Shown one piece after another: positions 15,974 to 24,609 of a stretch of 34,193 bases of DNA. The stretch is from Actinomycetota bacterium (lineage in GTDB: Bacteria > Actinomycetota > Acidimicrobiia > Acidimicrobiales > CADCSY01), in the NCBI GenBank assembly GCA_019348555.1, contig JAHWJH010000012.1, forward strand, positions 1 to 34,193. Direction: 5' to 3'. Numbering within the stretch: the stretch's first letter is position 1; each line of letters begins with the position of its first letter. The notes beneath the pieces were generated by a model. It did not search any database. It was not told the origin of the DNA and saw only the letters and a list, made by a program, of their open reading frames with translations. The position numbers were made by a program, and so were the translations under genes.

Positions 15974-17629
15974 GTGACCAAGTACATCTTCGTCACCGGT
16001 GGGGTCACCAGCTCCCTCGGCAAGGGGCTCACCGCCTCCTCGCTGGGGCGGCTCCTGAAGTGCCGGGGGCTGCGGGTCACCATCCAGAAGCTCGACCCCT
16101 ACATCAACGTCGACCCCGGCACGATGAACCCGTTCGAGCACGGAGAGGTCTTCGTGACCGACGACGGCGGCGAGACCGACCTCGACCTCGGCCACTACGA
16201 GCGCTTCATCGACGAGAACCTCTCCCAGGACTCCAACGCCACCACGGGGTCGATCTACCAGACCGTCCTCGCCGCCGAGCGCCGGGGCGTGTTCCTCGGG
16301 CGCACGGTGCAGGTCATCCCCCACATCACCGACGAGATCAAGCGGCGCATCACCCGCCTGGCCAGCGACGAGGTCGACGTCGTCATCACCGAGGTCGGCG
16401 GCACGGTCGGTGACATCGAGATCCTTCCGTTCCTCGAGGCCATCCGCCAGTTCCGCAAGGACGTGGGCCGGGAGAACGTGTGCTACGTGCACGTCACCCT
16501 GGTGCCCTACCTCGGGCCGTCGGGCGAGCAGAAGACCAAGCCCACCCAGCACTCGGTCACCGAGCTGCGAAGCCGGGGCATCCAGCCCGACGCCATCGTG
16601 TGCCGCAGCGACGGCCCCATACCGGAGTCGCTGAAGGTCAAGATCTCCAACCTGTGCGACGTCCCGTTGCGCGGCGTCGTCAACGCCATCGACGCCCGCC
16701 ACCTCTACGAGATCCCGCTCGTGCTCCACGACGAGGGCCTCGACGACGAGGTGTGCCGCATCCTCGGCCTCGCCGGCCAGACCGACCTGTCGGCCTGGGA
16801 GGCGCTGGTCGCTCGCATCGACGCCTCGGTACGCCCGGTGCGGGTCGGGGTCATCGGCAAGTACGTCAGCCTGCCCGACGCCTACCTCTCGGTCGCCGAG
16901 GCCCTGCACCACGCCGGCTACGAGCACGGGGCACGCGTGGGCATCGACTGGATCCAGGCCGAGGACGTCGAGGGACTGCTGGCCGAGGGCCGCCTGCGCG
17001 ATCTCGACGCCGTGGTCATCCCCGGTGGCTTCGGGGAGCGGGGCATCGAGGGCAAGGTGGCGGCTGCCGGCTACGCCCGCGACCACGGTGTCCCGTGCCT
17101 GGGCCTGTGCCTGGGGATGCAGGTCATGACCATCGAGTTCGCCCGCAACGCCGCCGGCCTGGCGGGGGCCAACTCCAGTGAGTTCGACGCCAGCTCGCCC
17201 CACAAGGTGATCGACTTGATGGACACCCAGCGCGACGTGATCGAGCTGGGGGGCACCATGCGCCTGGGCGTGTACCCCGCCCGCCTGGCAGCGGGTTCGG
17301 TGGTGGCCCGCTGCTACGGCCGAGAGCTGGTCTACGAGCGCCACCGGCACCGCTACGAGTTCAACCCCCGCTACCGCGGCCGCCTGGAAGCGGCAGGGTT
17401 GGTGTGCTCGGGGGTGTCGCCCGACGATCGGCTGGTCGAGTTCGTCGAGCTCGCCGACCACCCCTTCTGGGTCGGCACCCAGGCCCACCCGGAGTTCAAG
17501 AGCCGCCCCGACCGACCGTCGCCGTTGTTCCGTGCGCTGGTGGGAGCCGCCCTGCAGCGTGCCGACGGTCGCCGCCCCCGCCTGCTCGACCTCGACGACA
17601 TCGCTGCGTCGCCCCAGCCCGCCGGGTGA
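15974..17629 (+). CDS. pyrG: CTP synthase
   Basis: 551 residues, full length. The N-terminal amidoligase domain starts [16 protein letters not shown] with the P-loop and continues with [20 protein letters not shown]. The C-terminal class I glutamine amidotransferase has the nucleophile C379 in GLCLGMQ, with H505 and E507 in QAHPEF. It converts UTP to CTP with ATP and glutamine. The GTG at 15974 gives the conserved MTKYIF start. Position after steB matches Rv1699, except that the five-gene glycan cassette intervenes here. It overlaps the Nudix gene by 4 nt. Confidence 0.97.
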   Translation: MTKYIFVTGGVTSSLGKGLTASSLGRLLKCRGLRVTIQKLDPYINVDPGTMNPFEHGEVFVTDDGGETDLDLGHYERFIDENLSQDSNATTGSIYQTVLAAERRGVFLGRTVQVIPHITDEIKRRITRLASDEVDVVITEVGGTVGDIEILPFLEAIRQFRKDVGRENVCYVHVTLVPYLGPSGEQKTKPTQHSVTELRSRGIQPDAIVCRSDGPIPESLKVKISNLCDVPLRGVVNAIDARHLYEIPLVLHDEGLDDEVCRILGLAGQTDLSAWEALVARIDASVRPVRVGVIGKYVSLPDAYLSVAEALHHAGYEHGARVGIDWIQAEDVEGLLAEGRLRDLDAVVIPGGFGERGIEGKVAAAGYARDHGVPCLGLCLGMQVMTIEFARNAAGLAGANSSEFDASSPHKVIDLMDTQRDVIELGGTMRLGVYPARLAAGSVVARCYGRELVYERHRHRYEFNPRYRGRLEAAGLVCSGVSPDDRLVEFVELADHPFWVGTQAHPEFKSRPDRPSPLFRALVGAALQRADGRRPRLLDLDDIAASPQPAG

Positions 17630-18165
17630 GCGGTTTCGCCAAGCGGGGCGAGCGGGTGGTCCACCGGGGCCATCTCGTGACCGTCTCGGAGGCCACCTTC
17701 GTCGATCCCGACGGTGTGGAGTTCGAGCGAGACGTCGTCCGCCACCCCGGTGCCGTGTCGGTGGTCCCGCTCCTCGACGGCGGCGACACCGTGGTGCTGG
17801 TCCGCCAGTACCGCAGCCCCATCGAAGCCGACCTGCTCGAGATCCCAGCCGGCAAGCTCGATGTCGATGGCGAGGCACCCGACGTCGCCGCCGCCCGGGA
17901 GCTGGAGGAGGAGGTCGGCCTGCGGGCCGGCCGACTCGAGCGCCTGGCCGAGTTCTACAACTCGCCGGGCTTCTGCGACGAGCACTCGATCGTCTACGTG
18001 GCCACCGATCTCGAGGCCTGCGAGTTGTCCGCCCAGGGGGTGGAGGAGCGATACATGAGCATCGAGCACGTCGCTCTGGCCGACGTGGCGGCCATGGTGG
18101 CCGACGGCCGCCTGGTCGACGCCAAGACGATCATCGGCCTCACCCTGGTGCTGCTGCGCCGCTGA
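17626..18165 (+). CDS. Nudix hydrolase, ADP-ribose pyrophosphatase type
   Basis: 179 residues. The Nudix box runs from G76 ([10 protein letters not shown]) to G98 (RELEEEVGL, 91-99), with one extra residue between the first Gly and the Glu, a spacing I also recall in the mycobacterial homologue Rv1700. [18 protein letters not shown] is characteristic of the ADP-ribose pyrophosphatase subfamily, which cleaves ADP-ribose to AMP and ribose-5-phosphate with divalent metal. The synteny pyrG-Nudix-xerD is as in M. tuberculosis, with ald inserted before xerD. The GTG start overlaps the pyrG stop (GTGA). Confidence 0.9.
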   Translation: MSGFAKRGERVVHRGHLVTVSEATFVDPDGVEFERDVVRHPGAVSVVPLLDGGDTVVLVRQYRSPIEADLLEIPAGKLDVDGEAPDVAAARELEEEVGLRAGRLERLAEFYNSPGFCDEHSIVYVATDLEACELSAQGVEERYMSIEHVALADVAAMVADGRLVDAKTIIGLTLVLLRR

Positions 18166-18188
18166 CCTTCCCGGGTGGTGGGCCCCAT

Positions 18189-18194
18189 TAGCGT
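18189..18194 (+). promoter_or_regulatory. putative leaderless -10 box of ald
   Basis: TAGCGT followed by exactly 6 nt and the GTG at 18201. Ideal leaderless geometry, in a 35-nt gap. Confidence 0.55.
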
Positions 18195-18200
18195 GGCCCG

Positions 18201-19316
18201 GTGCTCGTGGGGGTGCCGGCCGAGGTCAAGGACTCCGAACGACGGGTGGCGATGACCCCCGACGGGGTGCGCGAGCTGATCGTCCACGGTCACCGGGTGC
18301 GCGTCGAACGGGGAGCCGGTGAGGGCTCGGCCCTCCCCGACGCCGACTACGCCGCCGCCGGCGCCGAGGTGGTGAGCGTCGACGCCGCCTGGGACGCCGA
18401 GCTGGTGGTGAAGGTCAAAGAGCCCCAGCCCGAGGAGTACGCCCGGCTCCACCCGGGCCTGGTGCTGTTCACCTACCTGCACCTCGCCGCCTATCCGGCC
18501 GTGGCCGACGCGCTCCTGGCTTCGGGCGCCACGGCGCTCGCCTACGAGACGGTCCAGCTGGCCAACGGGGAGCTGCCGCTGCTGGCGCCCATGAGCGAGG
18601 TGGCCGGGCGCATGGCGCCCCAGATCGGCGCGCACTGGCTCGAGGCCGAGAACGGGGGGCGGGGAGTTCTGCTCGGCGGGGCTCCCGGGGTGCGTCCGGC
18701 GCGGGTCGTGGTGCTCGGGGCGGGCAACGTGGGATGGAACGCGGCGTGGATCGCCGCCGGCATGGAGGCCGAGGTGGTGCTCCTCGACAAGCGGGTCGAC
18801 CGGCTGCGTTGGGTCGACCAGATCCACAAGGGCCGGATCATGACCATCGGCTCGAACCGGGGGGCGGTGGAGCGGGCCGTCGCCGAGGCCGACCTGGTGA
18901 TCGGGGCGGTGCTGGTGCCCGGTGGACGAGCGCCGATCGTGGTCACCGAGGCCATGGTGGCGGGCATGAAGCCCGGCTCGGTGGTCGTCGACGTGGCCAT
19001 CGACCAGGGCGGCTGCATCGAGACCGTTCGGGAGACCACCCACAGCGATCCCGTGTACCGCTGTCACGACGTCCTCCACTACGCCGTGGGCAACATCCCC
19101 GGGGCGGTGCCGCACACCTCCACCTACGCGCTCACCAACGTCACGCTGCCCTACGTCGTGGAGCTCGCCCACCACGGCGTGGCCGGAGCGGTGGCCACCG
19201 ACGCCGCCCTGCGGGCCGGCGTCAACGTGGTGGGGGGTCGCCTGGCCAACCCGGTGGTCGCCGAGGCGCTGGGGGCCGTCGCCGGCGACCCCGTCGAGCT
19301 GTTGGCCTCGGCCTGA
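18201..19316 (+). CDS. ald: alanine dehydrogenase
   Basis: A 371-residue NAD-dependent L-alanine dehydrogenase, interconverting alanine and pyruvate plus ammonia. Start MLVGVPAEVKDSERRV is typical. Catalytic residues correspond to K73 (KVKEP, 71-75) and H94 (YLHLAA). The NAD-binding loop is GAGNVGWNAA (173-182), and AIDQGGC with TSTYALTN are conserved C-terminal marks. It supplies alanine or pyruvate and supports NADH reoxidation in slow or low-oxygen growth in mycobacteria, where the gene lies elsewhere (Rv2780), so its position between Nudix and xerD is lineage-specific. xerD follows after 4 nt. Confidence 0.95.
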   Translation: MLVGVPAEVKDSERRVAMTPDGVRELIVHGHRVRVERGAGEGSALPDADYAAAGAEVVSVDAAWDAELVVKVKEPQPEEYARLHPGLVLFTYLHLAAYPAVADALLASGATALAYETVQLANGELPLLAPMSEVAGRMAPQIGAHWLEAENGGRGVLLGGAPGVRPARVVVLGAGNVGWNAAWIAAGMEAEVVLLDKRVDRLRWVDQIHKGRIMTIGSNRGAVERAVAEADLVIGAVLVPGGRAPIVVTEAMVAGMKPGSVVVDVAIDQGGCIETVRETTHSDPVYRCHDVLHYAVGNIPGAVPHTSTYALTNVTLPYVVELAHHGVAGAVATDAALRAGVNVVGGRLANPVVAEALGAVAGDPVELLASA

Positions 19317-19320
19317 GCCG

Positions 19321-20319
19321 GTGGCGACCTCCGAGCACGCTGCGCCGCTCCCCATCGTCGGCGGCAAGGTGGAGCTGCCGCTCGAGGCCGAGGAGTTCCT
19401 GGCCTGGTTGGGGTCGGAGCGAGGACGCTCGGCCAACACCCTCGGGGCCTACCGGCGCGACCTGCGCACCTACGTGGCCTGGCTGACGACCAGCGGCATG
19501 ACCCTTGCCGACGTGACGTCCGAGACCGTCGAGGGCTACGTCGCCCACCTCCGGCGGCTCGGTCGGGCGCCGGCGTCGGTGGCGCGTGCCCTGGTGGTGG
19601 TCCGTTCCCTCCACCGGTTCCTCAGCCTGGAGGGCCACCTCGGAACCGACCCGGCGCTCGGCGTCGAGGTGCCCCGGGTGCCCCAGGGCCTGCCCAAGGC
19701 CTTGAGCGAACAGCAGGTCGCCTCCATCATCGCCGCCGTGGTCGGGTCCGACCCGGCGGCGCGGCGCGACCGGGCCATGCTCGAGGTTCTCTACGGCGCC
19801 GGGCTGCGCATCTCCGAGCTGGTCCGGCTCTCGTTGCCGGACCTCGACCTCGACAAGGGCGTGCTGCGGGCCACCGGGAAGGGTTCCAAGGAGCGCCTGG
19901 TGCCGCTGGCGGGGATGGCGCACGAGGCACTGTCCGCCTGGCTGTCGCCGTCGGGGCGCGACCGCCTCGTACCCGAGCGCTGGGCCCGCCGGGGAGACGC
20001 CGACGCCGTGTTCCTCAACGCCCGGGGCGGCCGTCTGTCGCGCCAGGGAGGGTGGGGCATCGTGCGCCGCTACGGCGAGCGGGCCGGGCTGGGGAACCGC
20101 CTCACCCCTCACGTCCTGCGGCACTCCTGCGCCACCCACATGCTCGATCACGGCGCCGACATCCGGGTCGTCCAGGAGCTCCTCGGGCACGCCTCGCTGT
20201 CGACCACGCAGGTGTACACCATGGTCTCCACCGAACGGCTGCGCCGGGTGTACGAGGCGGCCCACCCGAGGGCCATGGGCCGCGCCGGTCGTCGGGCGCC
20301 TGGACCTTCGCTACTCTGA
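19321..20319 (+). CDS. xerD: tyrosine recombinase XerD
   Basis: A 332-residue site-specific recombinase that resolves chromosome dimers at dif with XerC. The N-terminal SAM-like core-binding domain (about 20-110) is followed by the catalytic domain with R163 (GAGLRISEL), a lysine in GKGSKER (187-192), H264 and R267 (HVLRHSCATHML), H290 (LLGHASLSTTQ) and the nucleophile Y299. Genomic context (conserved pyrG-Nudix-xerD-scpAB) supports XerD rather than a phage integrase, and no att or mobile genes are near. The first 18 residues before VELPLEAEEFL are unconserved; the GTG start 4 nt after ald was chosen for coupling. Confidence 0.9.
   Translation: MATSEHAAPLPIVGGKVELPLEAEEFLAWLGSERGRSANTLGAYRRDLRTYVAWLTTSGMTLADVTSETVEGYVAHLRRLGRAPASVARALVVVRSLHRFLSLEGHLGTDPALGVEVPRVPQGLPKALSEQQVASIIAAVVGSDPAARRDRAMLEVLYGAGLRISELVRLSLPDLDLDKGVLRATGKGSKERLVPLAGMAHEALSAWLSPSGRDRLVPERWARRGDADAVFLNARGGRLSRQGGWGIVRRYGERAGLGNRLTPHVLRHSCATHMLDHGADIRVVQELLGHASLSTTQVYTMVSTERLRRVYEAAHPRAMGRAGRRAPGPSLL
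20312..20317 (+). promoter_or_regulatory. putative leaderless -10 box of the DksA/TraR-like gene
   Basis: TACTCT overlaps the first base of the xerD stop codon (TGA 20317-20319) and lies exactly 6 nt before the GTG at 20324. Confidence 0.55.
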
Positions 20320-20323
20320 ACGG

Positions 20324-20659
20324 GTGCTGACCACGGACGCGCTCCAAACCCTGCGCACCACGCTGCGCGACGAGCGCGATCATTTGCGCCACCAACTCGC
20401 GGAGATGGGCGTGGGCGGCGAGGGCATGGCCTTCGACGAGAACTTCGCCGATTCGGGGCAGGTGGCGGCCGAGAAGGGCGAGCACCAGGTGCTGGCCAAC
20501 AGCCTGCAGGACGCCTTGGCCGACATCGACCGGGCACTGCAGAAGCTCGACTCGGGCGGCTACGGCGTCTGCGAGCAGTGTGGCGAGGAGATCGCCGAGG
20601 CGCGCCTCGAAGCCATGCCGGCCACCCGCTACTGCATCCAGTGCGCCTCCCGGCGCTAG
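20324..20659 (+). CDS. TraR/DksA-type zinc-finger protein
   Basis: 111 residues: an N-terminal alpha-helical region (about 5-75) followed by a C4 zinc finger with C83, C86, C104 and C107 (CxxC-x17-CxxC), the TraR/DksA signature. DksA-type proteins enter the RNA polymerase secondary channel and modulate rRNA and stress promoters, often with ppGpp. The tip of the coiled coil here lacks an obvious DxxDxA motif (DENFADSG is nearest), so the activity may differ. It has its own leaderless box and is followed by a perfect 12-bp hairpin, suggesting a small monocistronic unit. Confidence 0.85.
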   Translation: MLTTDALQTLRTTLRDERDHLRHQLAEMGVGGEGMAFDENFADSGQVAAEKGEHQVLANSLQDALADIDRALQKLDSGGYGVCEQCGEEIAEARLEAMPATRYCIQCASRR

Positions 20660-20665
20660 AGGTTT

Positions 20666-20692
20666 CGTTGCCGAACCAGAGGTTCGGCAACG
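20666..20692 (+). terminator. perfect 12-bp stem-loop after the DksA/TraR-like gene
   Basis: Left arm CGTTGCCGAACC (20666-20677), loop AGA, right arm GGTTCGGCAACG (20681-20692), with no mismatch. It begins 7 nt after the TAG stop. There is no T-run after it, so it would be a U-less terminator or an RNA-stabilising hairpin. As double-stranded DNA it could alternatively be an operator for the site-2 protease gene. Confidence 0.5.
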
Positions 20693-20756
20693 AGGGTGGA
20701 CGTGCTCGGGGCACCGGCGGAGCCCGGGCGGGGCCGGCGACCGTTCCCGTCCGGGG

Positions 20757-21401
20757 ATGAACGTCGACTGGGCCCAGGTCGCCCTGGTGGTCGGGGTGCT
20801 GGTGCCTTCGGTCATCCTCCACGAGGTGTCGCACGGCGTCGTAGCACTGTGGTACGGCGACGACACGGCCAAGGAGGCCGGCCGCCTCACCTTGAACCCG
20901 CTGCGCCACGTCGACCCGTTCGGGACGGTGATCCTGCCGGCCATGTTGGCCCTGGGCGGCCTGGGCGCGTTCGGCTACGCCAAGCCGGTGCCGGTCCAGC
21001 CGAGCCGCCTGCGCAACCCCCGCCAACACTCCCTCTACGTGAGCCTGGTCGGCCCGGCGGTCAACGTGGCGCTGGCGTTGGTGGCGGTGGTGGTGTACCG
21101 GACCTTCTACGAGGTGGAGCGCTTCGGGGGCGGCATCGCCATCGAGCAGTCGCTCGGAGCCCGGATCGTGTTCTTCTTCGGGTTCATCAACGTGATCCTG
21201 GCGGTGTTCAACCTCCTGCCCATCCCCCCCCTCGACGGCTCGGCCATGATCGAGCGGGTGCTGCCGGCCAGCTGGTGGCCGGCGTGGCACAAGCTGCGCA
21301 CCTGGTCGATGGGGCTGTTGCTGGTGATCGTGCTGGCCGTTCCCGGTGCCCTCGCCGGCGTGTTGCGCCCGGCCATCGACCTCTACTCGAAGCTGCTGTA
21401 G
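20757..21401 (+). CDS. site-2 protease-type zinc metalloprotease (M50)
   Basis: 214 residues, an integral-membrane M50 peptidase of the compact type without a PDZ domain. The zinc site is HEVSH (H22, E23, H26) in the first helix and D160 in NLLPIPPLDG (152-161). GYAKPVPVQPSRLRNPRQ (73-90) is conserved in the bacterial/archaeal minimal group. Such proteases cut membrane proteins, often anti-sigma factors; the substrate is unknown. The ATG at 20757 is chosen because the protein then begins at the first helix; upstream in-frame sequence is Arg/Gly/Pro-rich and overlaps the hairpin. No clear TANNNT box is seen. It converges on trpS with a 13-nt gap. Confidence 0.88.
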   Translation: MNVDWAQVALVVGVLVPSVILHEVSHGVVALWYGDDTAKEAGRLTLNPLRHVDPFGTVILPAMLALGGLGAFGYAKPVPVQPSRLRNPRQHSLYVSLVGPAVNVALALVAVVVYRTFYEVERFGGGIAIEQSLGARIVFFFGFINVILAVFNLLPIPPLDGSAMIERVLPASWWPAWHKLRTWSMGLLLVIVLAVPGALAGVLRPAIDLYSKLL

Positions 21402-21414
21402 CTGCCGCGGGGCG

Positions 21415-22395
21415 TCAGCGGGGGAGCAGGCCGACCGCGCTGCGGGCCCGAGCCAGGGTCGGGCCGGCCACGGCCTGGGCCTTGTCGGCACCGGCGCGCA
21501 GGATGGTCGTGACCTCGGCGGGGTCGGCGACCAGCTCGGCGTAGCGGGCCTGCACCGGGCGAAGCAGCTCCACGACGGCGGCGGCGCAGTCGGCCTTGAG
21601 GGGCCCGTAGCGGTCGTAGCCCTCGGCCACGGCCGCCGGGTGGCGGCCGGTGGCAGCGCCGAGGATGGCGAGCAGGTTCGACACCCCCGGCTTGGCGACG
21701 GGGTCGTAGCGCACGTCGGTACCGGTGTCGGTGACCGCCCGGCGGATCTTGCGCTCGATCGACGCCGGCTCGTCGAGCAGCAGCACGACGCCCTGGGGCG
21801 ACTCCTCGGTCTTGGACATCTTGCGGGTGGGGTCCTGGAGGTCCATGACGCGGGCGGCAACGGGGGGGACGGCGGCCTCGGGCACGACGAAGGTGGCGCC
21901 GAAACGCGAGTTGAAGCGTTCGGCCAGGTCGCGGGTGAGCTCGAGGTGCTGGCGCTGGTCGTCGCCGACGGGCACGCGGTCGGTGTCGTAGAGCAGGATG
22001 TCGGCCGCCATGAGGGCCGGGTAGGTGAACAGCCCGGCGGAGACGAAGTGCTGGTCGTCGGACTTCTCCTTGAACTGGGTCATCCGCCGCAGCTCACCGA
22101 CGCTGGCCGTGCACTCCATCAGCCATGCCAGCTCGGCGTGCTCGTGGACGTGGCCCTGGACGAAGAGCGTGCAGCGCCGGGGGTCGAGTCCGATGGCCAC
22201 CAGCACGGTGGCGAGCTCCAGGGTCAGCGCCCGCAGCTGTGCGGGATCCGACGGCACGGTGAGGGCGTGGAGGTCGACCACGCAGTACACACAGTCGTCG
22301 GCATCCTGGGCGTCGACCCAGGTCCGCAGCGCGCCCAGATAGTTGCCGAGGGTCACGGGGCCGGTCGGCTTGATACCAGAGAACACACGGCCCAT
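21415..22395 (-). CDS. trpS: tryptophanyl-tRNA synthetase
   Basis: A 326-residue class I synthetase that charges tRNA-Trp. MGRVFSGIKPTGPVTLGNYLG is the usual start with the HIGH-equivalent TLGN; DLHALT, GDDQRQHLELTRDLAERFN and the KMSKS-equivalent KMSKT (192-196) follow. A longer frame begins at an ATG at 22437, but I choose 22395 for two reasons: the family normally starts at this methionine, and TACCAT lies exactly 6 nt before it. The 14 extra residues have no family match. The gene is on the opposite strand to its neighbours and diverges from scpA. Confidence 0.94.
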   Translation of the reverse strand: MGRVFSGIKPTGPVTLGNYLGALRTWVDAQDADDCVYCVVDLHALTVPSDPAQLRALTLELATVLVAIGLDPRRCTLFVQGHVHEHAELAWLMECTASVGELRRMTQFKEKSDDQHFVSAGLFTYPALMAADILLYDTDRVPVGDDQRQHLELTRDLAERFNSRFGATFVVPEAAVPPVAARVMDLQDPTRKMSKTEESPQGVVLLLDEPASIERKIRRAVTDTGTDVRYDPVAKPGVSNLLAILGAATGRHPAAVAEGYDRYGPLKADCAAAVVELLRPVQARYAELVADPAEVTTILRAGADKAQAVAGPTLARARSAVGLLPR

Positions 22396-22401
22396 TCCGG
22401 C

Positions 22402-22407
22402 ATGGTA
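22402..22407 (-). promoter_or_regulatory. putative leaderless -10 box of trpS, deciding the start
   Basis: TACCAT on the minus strand, 6 nt before the ATG at 22395. It lies inside the longer alternative trpS frame and so argues against the ATG at 22437. Confidence 0.55.
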
Positions 22408-22437
22408 GGGGTCCACCGGCGCCGAGGAGGTCCCCAT

Positions 22438-22443
22438 TACCCT
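22438..22443 (+). promoter_or_regulatory. putative leaderless -10 box of scpA
   Basis: TACCCT with 7 nt to the GTG at 22451. It is divergent from the trpS box, 30 bp away. Confidence 0.5.
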
Positions 22444-22450
22444 GTGCTCC

Positions 22451-23242
22451 GTGCCCTACGAAGTCCGCACGCCGCTGTTCGAGGGGCCCTTCGACCTGCT
22501 GTTGCACCTGATCCTCGGCGAGGAGGTCGACCTCTACGAGCTGTCGCTGACCACCATCGTCGACGGCTACCTCGCCGAGCTCGACCGCTTGCGGCTCGCC
22601 GACGTCCCCCTCGATCTGGAGGTGGCCACCGAGTTCCTGCTCATCGCCGCCACCCTGGTGGAGCTCAAGGCACGTCGCCTCCTGCCCCGGTCGCCGGAGG
22701 TGGACGTCGACGAGGAGCTGGCCCTGTGGGAAGAGCGCGACGTGCTCCTGGCCCGGCTCCTCGAGTGCAAGACGTTCAAGGACGCTGCCGCGGCGCTGGC
22801 GGCGATGGAGGAGCGGGCCGGGCGCTCAGTGGCCCGCAGGGTCGGCCCGGGCGATCGCTTCCTCGCCCTCGCTCCCGATCTCCTCGCCGGCGTCGGCCCC
22901 GCCGACGTGCGGGCGGCGTTCCTGCGGGCATCCAGCCCCACGCCCAAGCCCCGGGTGCCCGTCGACCACCTCGCCCTCGTCAAGGTCAGCGTGAGCGACA
23001 CCGTGGCGGAGCTCTCCCGCTCGTTGCCGGGTACCGGGCGCACGACCTTCCGCTCCCTCACCGCCGGGCTCGGCGAGCGACTCGCCGTGGTCGTGCGCTT
23101 CCTGGCGCTCTTGGAGCTGTGCAAGTCGGGCCTGGTGGATCTGGACCAGGCCGGCCGCTTCGGCGACATCGTCGTGACCTGGATCGGCCCGACACCCGAG
23201 GTGTCCCGCCCGCTGGTGGGTGCCGCAGCCGCCCGGGAGTGA
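22451..23242 (+). CDS. scpA: segregation and condensation protein A (kleisin)
   Basis: 263 residues. The N-terminal PLFEGPFDLLLHLILGEEVDLYEL is the ScpA signature that binds the SMC neck, and the C-terminal winged helix (about 190-255) binds the SMC head. It forms the SMC-ScpA-ScpB condensin that organises replicated chromosomes. The GTG start gives MPYEVRTPLFEGP, matching homologues. It overlaps scpB by 4 nt. In M. tuberculosis a ParA-like gene (Rv1708) precedes scpA; here the divergent trpS occupies that position. Confidence 0.94.
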   Translation: MPYEVRTPLFEGPFDLLLHLILGEEVDLYELSLTTIVDGYLAELDRLRLADVPLDLEVATEFLLIAATLVELKARRLLPRSPEVDVDEELALWEERDVLLARLLECKTFKDAAAALAAMEERAGRSVARRVGPGDRFLALAPDLLAGVGPADVRAAFLRASSPTPKPRVPVDHLALVKVSVSDTVAELSRSLPGTGRTTFRSLTAGLGERLAVVVRFLALLELCKSGLVDLDQAGRFGDIVVTWIGPTPEVSRPLVGAAAARE

Positions 23243-23835
23243 GCGAGCCCGCGCCTCGATCGGGCAACGACGAGGCCCGCCGGGCGCTGGAAGCCGTGCT
23301 GCTCGTTGCCGAGAGCCCGGTGCCGCCGGCGGAGTTGGGTCAGCTGTTGGAGCTGGCGGCAGACACCGTCGAAGCGCTGTGCGAAGCCTTGGCCGCCGAC
23401 TACCGGGCCGGCCGGCGGGGCTTCGTCCTCGTGCGGGTGGCGGGTGGCTGGCAGCTGCAGACGGCCCCCGATCTCGACGCCTACGTGGAGCGTTACGTCC
23501 TCGAAGGTCAGTCGGTGCGGCTGTCGGCCGCTGCCCTGGAGACCCTGGCCATCGTCGCCTACAGACAGCCCGTCTCTCGGGCCCAGGTGGCGGCGGTGCG
23601 GGGGGTCAACGTCGACAGCGTCATGCGCACCCTCCAGGTGAGGGGCTACGTCGAGGAGGTGGCACGCGATCCCGGGCCCGGCCAGGCCTCGCTGTTCGGC
23701 ACCACCACGACGTTCCTGGAGAAGCTGGGCCTCGACTCGCTCGCCGATCTGCCGCCGCTGGCCGGCTTCGTGCCCGCCCCGGAGACCGTGGAGGCGTTCG
23801 AGCGCGGCCTGCGACCCCTCGACGACACGCCATGA
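23239..23835 (+). CDS. scpB: segregation and condensation protein B
   Basis: A 198-residue double winged-helix protein that dimerises and binds the ScpA linker. Diagnostic segments are RRALEAVLLVAESPV near the start, LSAAALETLAIVAYRQPVSR and VRGVNVDSVMRTLQVRGYV in the second domain, and LFGTTTTFLEKLGL. A GTG start overlaps the scpA stop (GTGA) and its stop overlaps rluB (ATGA), so the three are cotranslated. Confidence 0.94.
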   Translation: MSEPAPRSGNDEARRALEAVLLVAESPVPPAELGQLLELAADTVEALCEALAADYRAGRRGFVLVRVAGGWQLQTAPDLDAYVERYVLEGQSVRLSAAALETLAIVAYRQPVSRAQVAAVRGVNVDSVMRTLQVRGYVEEVARDPGPGQASLFGTTTTFLEKLGLDSLADLPPLAGFVPAPETVEAFERGLRPLDDTP

Positions 23836-24569
23836 CGCCTACCGAGCCCACCGGGGAGCGCATCCAGAAGATCCTCGCTCGTCGTGGCGTGGGCAGCCGC
23901 CGGGTCTGCGACGGGATGGTGAGCGCCGGGCGGGTCACGGTCAACGGTGAGGTGGCGGCGGCCGGTCGGCGCATCGATCCGGAACACGACGTGGTGGCCG
24001 TCGACGGCGTGGCGTTGGCCGTGCGCCCGGGGATGGCGCACTACCTGCTGAACAAGCCGGCAGGGGTGATCTCCACGGCGTCGGACCCTCGCGGTCGGCC
24101 GACGGTGGTCGACCTGGTGCCCGCGCAACCGAGGGTGTTTCCGGTCGGGCGCCTCGACGCCGACACCGAGGGGCTCTTGATCCTCACCAACGACGGCGAC
24201 CTCGCCTTCCGCCTCACCCATCCGTCGGTCGGGGTGGAGAAGGCCTACCTGGCCAAGGTGGTGGGCACGCCGTCGCCGGCGGCGCTGCGCCGGCTCCGCC
24301 TGGGCGTCGAGCTCGAGGACGGGATCACCAGCCCGGCCAAGGTCGCCCTCACCCCTCCCGACCTGCTGCGCCTCGTCATCCACGAGGGCCGCAACCGCCA
24401 GGTCCGGCGCATGTGCGAGGCCGTCGGCCACCCGGTCGTGCGCCTGGCCCGCTTCCGCATCGGTCCCCTGACCGATCCGTCACTGCGCCCGGGTGCCTGG
24501 CGTGCGCTGACGCCGGCGGAGGTGCGTTCGCTCGAACAGGCGGCGGCCTCCGGCGACGCCGACGCCTGA
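23832..24569 (+). CDS. rluB: 23S/16S rRNA pseudouridine synthase, RluB/RsuA family
   Basis: 245 residues. An S4 RNA-binding domain (about 8-60) is followed by the RsuA-type pseudouridine synthase domain with the catalytic aspartate D109 in GRLDADTEGL (106-115), and IHEGRNRQVRRMCEAVGHPV near 178-197. It isomerises a uridine in rRNA. RluB modifies U2605 of 23S in E. coli; exact specificity here is assigned only by the conserved scpAB-rluB-cmk order. ATG overlaps the scpB stop. Confidence 0.9.
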   Translation: MTPTEPTGERIQKILARRGVGSRRVCDGMVSAGRVTVNGEVAAAGRRIDPEHDVVAVDGVALAVRPGMAHYLLNKPAGVISTASDPRGRPTVVDLVPAQPRVFPVGRLDADTEGLLILTNDGDLAFRLTHPSVGVEKAYLAKVVGTPSPAALRRLRLGVELEDGITSPAKVALTPPDLLRLVIHEGRNRQVRRMCEAVGHPVVRLARFRIGPLTDPSLRPGAWRALTPAEVRSLEQAAASGDADA

Positions 24570-24596
24570 CCCCGACGCCAGGGCGGCGAGGCGCCG

Positions 24597-24602
24597 TAGC
24601 AT
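24597..24602 (+). promoter_or_regulatory. putative leaderless -10 box of aroH
   Basis: TAGCAT with 7 nt to the GTG at 24610, in a 40-nt gap after rluB. Confidence 0.5.
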
Positions 24603-24609
24603 CGCTCGG

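Noticed and set aside
19321-20319. Phage or island integrase with attachment sites.
   Set aside because: Context is the conserved pyrG-Nudix-xerD-scpAB block; no tRNA, direct repeats or mobile genes nearby.
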